A stretch of DNA of 64,000 nucleotides from Hamadaea sp. (GTDB lineage: Bacteria > Actinomycetota > Actinomycetes > Mycobacteriales > Micromonosporaceae), in the NCBI RefSeq assembly GCF_013362815.1, contig NZ_JABFVK010000067.1, positions 1 through 64,000 on the forward strand. The letters are read 5' to 3'. Below the pieces are notes generated by a model, which was not told the DNA's origin, searched no databases, and saw only the letters and a program-made list of their open reading frames with translations. How positions within the stretch are numbered: the first letter of the stretch is position 1; every line of letters begins with the position of its first letter. Below are positions 60,117 to 64,000 of this stretch, piece by piece. A program made the translations under genes and the position numbers.

Positions 60117-61894
60117 ATCGCGTCGCGGACGTGGTGGTGGGCCAGGTCTAGGCGGATGGCCTCATCGCTTTGCGGATCGGTCTCCGTCGGCGCGATCGGC
60201 TCGCCCCGCGCGATGACCATCGTCGGTTTGCGGCGGAACAAACGGCCAAAGCCGGACGGGGTGATGAAGCGGATCGACAGCGGCACCACGGGTACGCGCG
60301 CCTGGGCGGCGAGGTGGAACGCTCCGCGTTTGAAGGGCCGCAGGGTCGTGTCGTAGGGAATCAGCTCGCCTTCGGGGAAGAAATGCACGATACGGCCCTG
60401 GGCGAGGAAGAGCTCCAGTTCGGCGAAGAACAGCGGCAACTTCGACAGCTCCGTCGGCACCGCGACGCCGCCCAGGAATCGGACGAGGCCGCCGTACCAG
60501 GGGTGCTGGAGATTGACGGGGGCTGAGGTGAAGACGACGCGACGCGGGAACATCGCGATCGCGACCAGTGCGCTGTCGAGGAAGTGCACGTGATTGCATA
60601 CCGTCAAGGCTCCGCCCGGCAACGAGAGCCGGTTCCGGCGTTCTGCACGTACGCCGAGGAACACGCGCGTCCACCCGAACAGCACGGGAATGACGATCGC
60701 GTAGTAGAAGGCGGCCGACAGCGTCCGGTAGAGCCAGTGGGCGTACCCGGCCGGGCGTTCCGCGGGCTCGTCGGCCTTGGCGTACACCCGCTCGATCGCC
60801 TTGACGCTGCGGTCGACTTCGTAGAGTTCACCGAGGCGGGCGTACGCGGACGACGCCTGGGCCCGAGCGTCGGGATGGTCGATCCAGTAGTCGATCCGGT
60901 CGGCGAGTGAGGACGGATCGCCGGAGCGGAACAGGTTCTCCGAGCCGAGCGCGAACTGCCCGGTCGCGCTGCGGCGACTGTCGGAGATGACCGGGACGAG
61001 CCCGCAGGAGAACGCCTCCATGCAGGACAGTCCCTCGATCTCGACGTCGGACGCGTGCACGTAGAGGTCGGAGTGCCGGATGAGCTCGATCAGCTCGTCT
61101 TGGGAGTAGTAGCCGAACACCGCCGGATTCGGCAGTTTCGCGGCCATCCGGCGGAGGCGTTTCTCGGTCGGGCCGTGCCCGGCGAAGCACACCTGTACGC
61201 GGTCGGCATGCCGCGCTCGGCGTACCGCCCGGATCAGCACGTCCTGCCGCTTCTCCGGGGAGAACCGGCCCACCATCAGGATGCGGAACGGTTCGTCCCG
61301 CGTACGCTCCCGGCGAGGCCCCGGCCGGAAGGCGGCGTCCACACCATTGGAGATCACGTGGAGCCGGGCCCGGTAGCCGTGGCGGCGCAGCTGAGCGGCG
61401 ATGAAGGTCGACGGGCAGTGGATGTCGGCGAAGCGGCCGTAGAAGGTGAGCCGGAGCAGGAGGTACACCAGGTGCGCAGCCGGCCGGAACCAACCCAGCC
61501 CGATGTTGTAAGTGACGTTCTCGGGCTGGATGTGGAAGGCGGCGACGGCCGGTACGCCCAGCTTGCGGGCGATCCGCTCGGCGGACCGACCCAACGGCCA
61601 CGGCTGGTAGATGTGGACGACGTCGGCACCCTTGATCGCAGTCGTCAGCACTTCCGTGTCCGGCTTGGCGAACAGGGTGTTCTGCCGATGCGCGAGCCGG
61701 CTGGCGATCGGCACGACGAGCTCCGGGACATAGAAGACCTCCAGTCCGTCGGGCACCGGATCTCCGGGATCGCCGCAGGCCACGACGCGTACGGTGTGGC
61801 CACGGTGGACGAGGGCCTCGGCGAACCGGGTCGCCGACAAGGTGGTCCCGTTGTTGTTGACGTTGAACGTGTCGATGACCAACGTGATGATCAT
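60110..61894 (-). CDS. Glycosyltransferase family 4 fused to PlsC-like acyltransferase
   Basis: 594 residues. Residues 1-375 are a GT4 (GT-B fold) enzyme: GTTLSATRFAEAL near the N-terminus, FRILMVGRFSPEKRQDVL, and the EX7E pair Glu285/Glu293. A membrane helix (about 396-415) leads to a PlsC domain with NHVHFLD (434-440) and FPEGE (506-510). It probably glycosylates and acylates a lipid, such as a glycolipid or phosphatidylinositol mannoside-like product, at the cytoplasmic face. The order glycosylation then acylation is inferred. Confidence 0.9.
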   Translation of the reverse strand: MIITLVIDTFNVNNNGTTLSATRFAEALVHRGHTVRVVACGDPGDPVPDGLEVFYVPELVVPIASRLAHRQNTLFAKPDTEVLTTAIKGADVVHIYQPWPLGRSAERIARKLGVPAVAAFHIQPENVTYNIGLGWFRPAAHLVYLLLRLTFYGRFADIHCPSTFIAAQLRRHGYRARLHVISNGVDAAFRPGPRRERTRDEPFRILMVGRFSPEKRQDVLIRAVRRARHADRVQVCFAGHGPTEKRLRRMAAKLPNPAVFGYYSQDELIELIRHSDLYVHASDVEIEGLSCMEAFSCGLVPVISDSRRSATGQFALGSENLFRSGDPSSLADRIDYWIDHPDARAQASSAYARLGELYEVDRSVKAIERVYAKADEPAERPAGYAHWLYRTLSAAFYYAIVIPVLFGWTRVFLGVRAERRNRLSLPGGALTVCNHVHFLDSALVAIAMFPRRVVFTSAPVNLQHPWYGGLVRFLGGVAVPTELSKLPLFFAELELFLAQGRIVHFFPEGELIPYDTTLRPFKRGAFHLAAQARVPVVPLSIRFITPSGFGRLFRRKPTMVIARGEPIAPTETDPQSDEAIRLDLAHHHVRDAIR

Positions 61895-62011
61895 TGGCGC
61901 GCCGCCGCTCCCAGGGTCGCTCCCGCCGCCACGCCCTGTGGCAGGTTCGGTCTACTCCCTCAACTGACGAAGACCGCCGCAGGCTGCGTACCCGTGGCTG
62001 GAAAGCGTGCG

Positions 62012-62035
62012 CGGACGCGGATCAGACCGCGTCCG
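62012..62035 (-). terminator. Hairpin at the end of the FtsX permease gene
   Basis: CGGACGCGG-ATCAGA-CCGCGTCCG: nine perfect pairs with a six-base loop. The TGA of the permease gene (62022-62024) is in the loop. It may terminate the ABC operon; there is no U tract. Confidence 0.55.
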
Positions 62036-63794
62036 ACTTGAGGAACACCCCAGCCGGCCTGCGGGTATGCGCCCAGGCGGGCAGCGCGGCCGTCGCCGCG
62101 ACGGTGAGCAGGAGGGCCAGCGCGGCGATGACCAGCGACGTCACCGGTGGCGGCGGCATCTCGACGCTGACGATCCAGTAGAGGAAGAGGCCGGTCGGCA
62201 CGCCCACCGCGAGGCCGGGCAGCGCGGCCAGCACCTGGACCACGCACAGCGCCGTGACGATCTGGCCGGGAGTCGCGCCGAGGGTGCGGGCGACGGTGAG
62301 CGGACGGCGGGCCTGATGAGCCGCGCTCCAGCCGATCACCAGTGTGTTCAGTATGGACAGTGCGCCGAGCGCGAGCGTGACACCGGTCAGCACGTGGCTG
62401 AGGGCGACGCCGCGGACGTCTTCGAGCGACGACACCCCGAAGCTCAACGGCCGGATGGTTTGCGTCCGGAAGATCATCAACGCGGTCACCATGGCCGCCG
62501 TTGCCGCCGTCCCGAAGCAGGCCGACAGTGCCCGGCCCGGACGGCGAGCGATCAATTGCATGCCGAGCAGCAGCGACGTGGGTAGATGAGCCATCACCCC
62601 GGAGAGGCCCAACGCGTGCGAGGACTCGGCGCTGCCGTCGGCCAGGGCCGAGACGGTGCTCCGCCGAGCCGCCCGGACGACCGGCCCGAGCGTACTGGCG
62701 AGCGCGATCAGAAGCGCGAGAACGGCTGCGGCGACGATCGTCCCGAAGGTGGGCGCGCTGACCGTGCTGATCAGCCCGGCACTCGGATCGGTCAGCTGTG
62801 GGGCCACGAACGTGCCCACCACCAGGCCGAGCACTGCCGCCGCGGTGGCCGAAGGCAGAGTCTGGGCCAGCAGCACTGCCGCGACCGTGCTCGGCGTCGC
62901 GCCGACGGCTTTGAGCAGTCCGGCACGCCGGTTGTAGCGCGCGGCACGCAACGTTACGAGCGCCGCCAGCCCGACCGCGGCGGCGATCGCGATCAGCCAG
63001 CCACCGACCACGAGCGTCGGCACCATGAACCGGATCATCCGGGTGTCCTCTTCCACGACCTGCTGCCAGGTCGCGTAATGCGTCCAGGTGTCACCCCGGA
63101 AGTCCGCGGTGGAGATCGATCGGACGAAGTCCTTCGTCGCGGCGGGATCGGCCAGCTTCAGATACAGCAGGCGTACGCCGACAGCACCGCCCGAAGCCGC
63201 TCGGGCGTCGGCGGCGGTCACCCAGATCTTGCCGCCCCGGTCGGTCGGCCCTCGTCCCTGTGCGTTGTCCGAACCCGGGTAGACGCCGCTCGCGGCGCTC
63301 ACGGCGATGCCGACGATCGTCAGGCTGCGGCCGTTGACCGTGACGACGTCGCGGACGCGTACGCCCATCACCTGGGCGAAGCCGCGCTCGATCACCGCAC
63401 CGCCGTCCTCGACCCAGGTCCCCTCGGTCACGACGGGTTGATCCACCGCCGCAGCAGTCTTGTCGCGCCCTTCGACCGCCGAGCGCACCTCGAAACCGCG
63501 TACGCGGATGGTGGTGGAGAACGCGAAGTAGGGTCCGGCGTACGCGACGACGCCGGGGGCGTGACTGAGCTTCTCCGGCAACGGCGTGTCCCCGACCGTC
63601 GTTGCGATGACGTCCGGTCCGGCGGTGGCCTCCTTCGTCGCGACGTACGCCGTCTCGGTCGAAGTCGTCAGCCCCAGCCCGACCGTCAGAGTGGCGACCG
63701 CCACCGTGACGGCGATCAGCGGGATCAGCGCCTCGACCGGATAGCGCCGGATGTCGCGTACGGCGAGCCGCCAGATCACCAGCAGGTGTCCCAC
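62022..63794 (-). CDS. FtsX-like ABC transporter permease
   Basis: 590 residues from GTG 63794 (GGGAGG upstream). One N-terminal helix (about 22-45) is followed by a large extracytoplasmic MacB-PCD-like domain (50-255), then about seven further helices in two FtsX-type blocks (VTLRAARYNRRAGLLKAVGATP and VIGWSAAHQARRPLTVARTLGATP, given by position). It pairs with the ATPase ending four bases upstream. Such exporters move lipids, peptides or act as mechanotransmitters. Confidence 0.9.
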   Translation of the reverse strand: MGHLLVIWRLAVRDIRRYPVEALIPLIAVTVAVATLTVGLGLTTSTETAYVATKEATAGPDVIATTVGDTPLPEKLSHAPGVVAYAGPYFAFSTTIRVRGFEVRSAVEGRDKTAAAVDQPVVTEGTWVEDGGAVIERGFAQVMGVRVRDVVTVNGRSLTIVGIAVSAASGVYPGSDNAQGRGPTDRGGKIWVTAADARAASGGAVGVRLLYLKLADPAATKDFVRSISTADFRGDTWTHYATWQQVVEEDTRMIRFMVPTLVVGGWLIAIAAAVGLAALVTLRAARYNRRAGLLKAVGATPSTVAAVLLAQTLPSATAAAVLGLVVGTFVAPQLTDPSAGLISTVSAPTFGTIVAAAVLALLIALASTLGPVVRAARRSTVSALADGSAESSHALGLSGVMAHLPTSLLLGMQLIARRPGRALSACFGTAATAAMVTALMIFRTQTIRPLSFGVSSLEDVRGVALSHVLTGVTLALGALSILNTLVIGWSAAHQARRPLTVARTLGATPGQIVTALCVVQVLAALPGLAVGVPTGLFLYWIVSVEMPPPPVTSLVIAALALLLTVAATAALPAWAHTRRPAGVFLKSDAV

Positions 63795-63798
63795 GGCG

Positions 63799-64000
63799 TC
63801 AGCCCTCCCAGCTCAGGAGGGTGCCGAGCGGTCGACCGCCGGGGTGGTGGCCCGTGTCGCTGGTGACCATGCCGTCGCGCATCGAGACCACGCGGTCGGC
63901 CGTGGCGGCGACCCGTTCGTCATGCGTGACCAGCACCAGGGTCTGGCCGCGGGCGCGCAGGTCGGCGAACAACCGAAGGATCTCGTGGGTTGCGGCACTG
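63799..64000 (-). CDS. ABC transporter ATP-binding protein (5' end beyond window)
   Basis: Only the last 66 residues are inside the window: LVLVTHDERVAATADRVVSM carries the H-loop His of MacB/LolD-type ATPases. The stop at 63799 is four bases before the permease GTG, so it is the ATPase partner of that permease. The N-terminus with the Walker A motif is missing. Confidence 0.85.
   Translation of the reverse strand, partial: SAATHEILRLFADLRARGQTLVLVTHDERVAATADRVVSMRDGMVTSDTGHHPGGRPLGTLLSWEG

Overview
This window is high-GC actinobacterial chromosome. High G+C at third codon positions, many GTG starts, TANNNT -10 boxes 6-8 bases before start codons, an HspR-type HAIR operator, coproporphyrin-dependent heme genes (hemE-hemY-hemQ), LigC plus a free-standing LigD-type polymerase, a DUF3000 gene and a FadA/FadB pair all fit. 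The frequent GTACGC word and the gene content suggest a Micromonosporaceae-like genus, but that placement is inference. I see no rRNA, tRNA, transposase, phage gene or CRISPR array, and no gene-free stretch longer than about 250 bases.

Layout. 1-2.2 kb: MFS exporter (cut by the window edge) coupled to an ATP-grasp ligase. 2.4-8.5 kb: two hypotheticals, LigC, a secreted tripeptidyl aminopeptidase-like lipoprotein, sulfotransferase, LigD-type polymerase, MsrB. 8.7-13.1 kb: permease, APH(6)-like kinase, Hsp20 under a HAIR site, FAD monooxygenase divergent from its TetR regulator. 13.3-18.1 kb: thioesterase, AlkZ-like protein, MscL, EEP phosphatase, and a DAHP synthase preceded by a 20-residue leader peptide with a Tyr-Trp stretch and attenuator-like hairpins. 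18.3-25.9 kb: PQQ-like propeller lipoprotein, a four-EF-hand protein overlapping a terpene synthase, GH3 glucosidase, a membrane-anchored ECF sigma factor divergent from a Tat lipoprotein. 25.9-33 kb: OsmC, TetR/MDR oxidoreductase with four matching operators, GNAT, esterase-propeller fusion, MerR/quinone oxidoreductase. 33.1-37 kb: the Hen1-Pnkp RNA repair operon, bracketed by two 87-bp direct repeats. 37.2-44.5 kb: SRPBCC protein, TetR/YhgE/degenerate ABC ATPase operon, VWA protein, and a nucleotidyltransferase-GNAT fused ORF. 44.6-51.3 kb: GGDEF/EAL protein, heme operon, DUF3000. 51.3-64 kb: proline-rich membrane protein and S1C protease, RNase D, FadA-FadB, PhzF-like protein, MarR operon, a glycosyltransferase-PlsC fusion, and an FtsX-type ABC exporter cut by the right edge.

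The most unusual non-coding feature is the intergenic DNA. It carries several families of palindromic elements bounded by GATC. One family (GATCAGGGTTCTGGGTCGAATC arms) has four copies; a second (GATCACGGTTGTGCATGCTTC arms) has three, two of them flanking the RNA repair operon; a third forms three small palindromes after msrB; a looser GTTGATCATGAAC family includes a 189-bp element with 40-base inverted ends, four internal tandem repeats, and the stop codons of both neighbouring genes inside its ends. They occur in convergent, tandem and divergent gaps, so they are not simply terminators. No mobilising enzyme is visible in this window.
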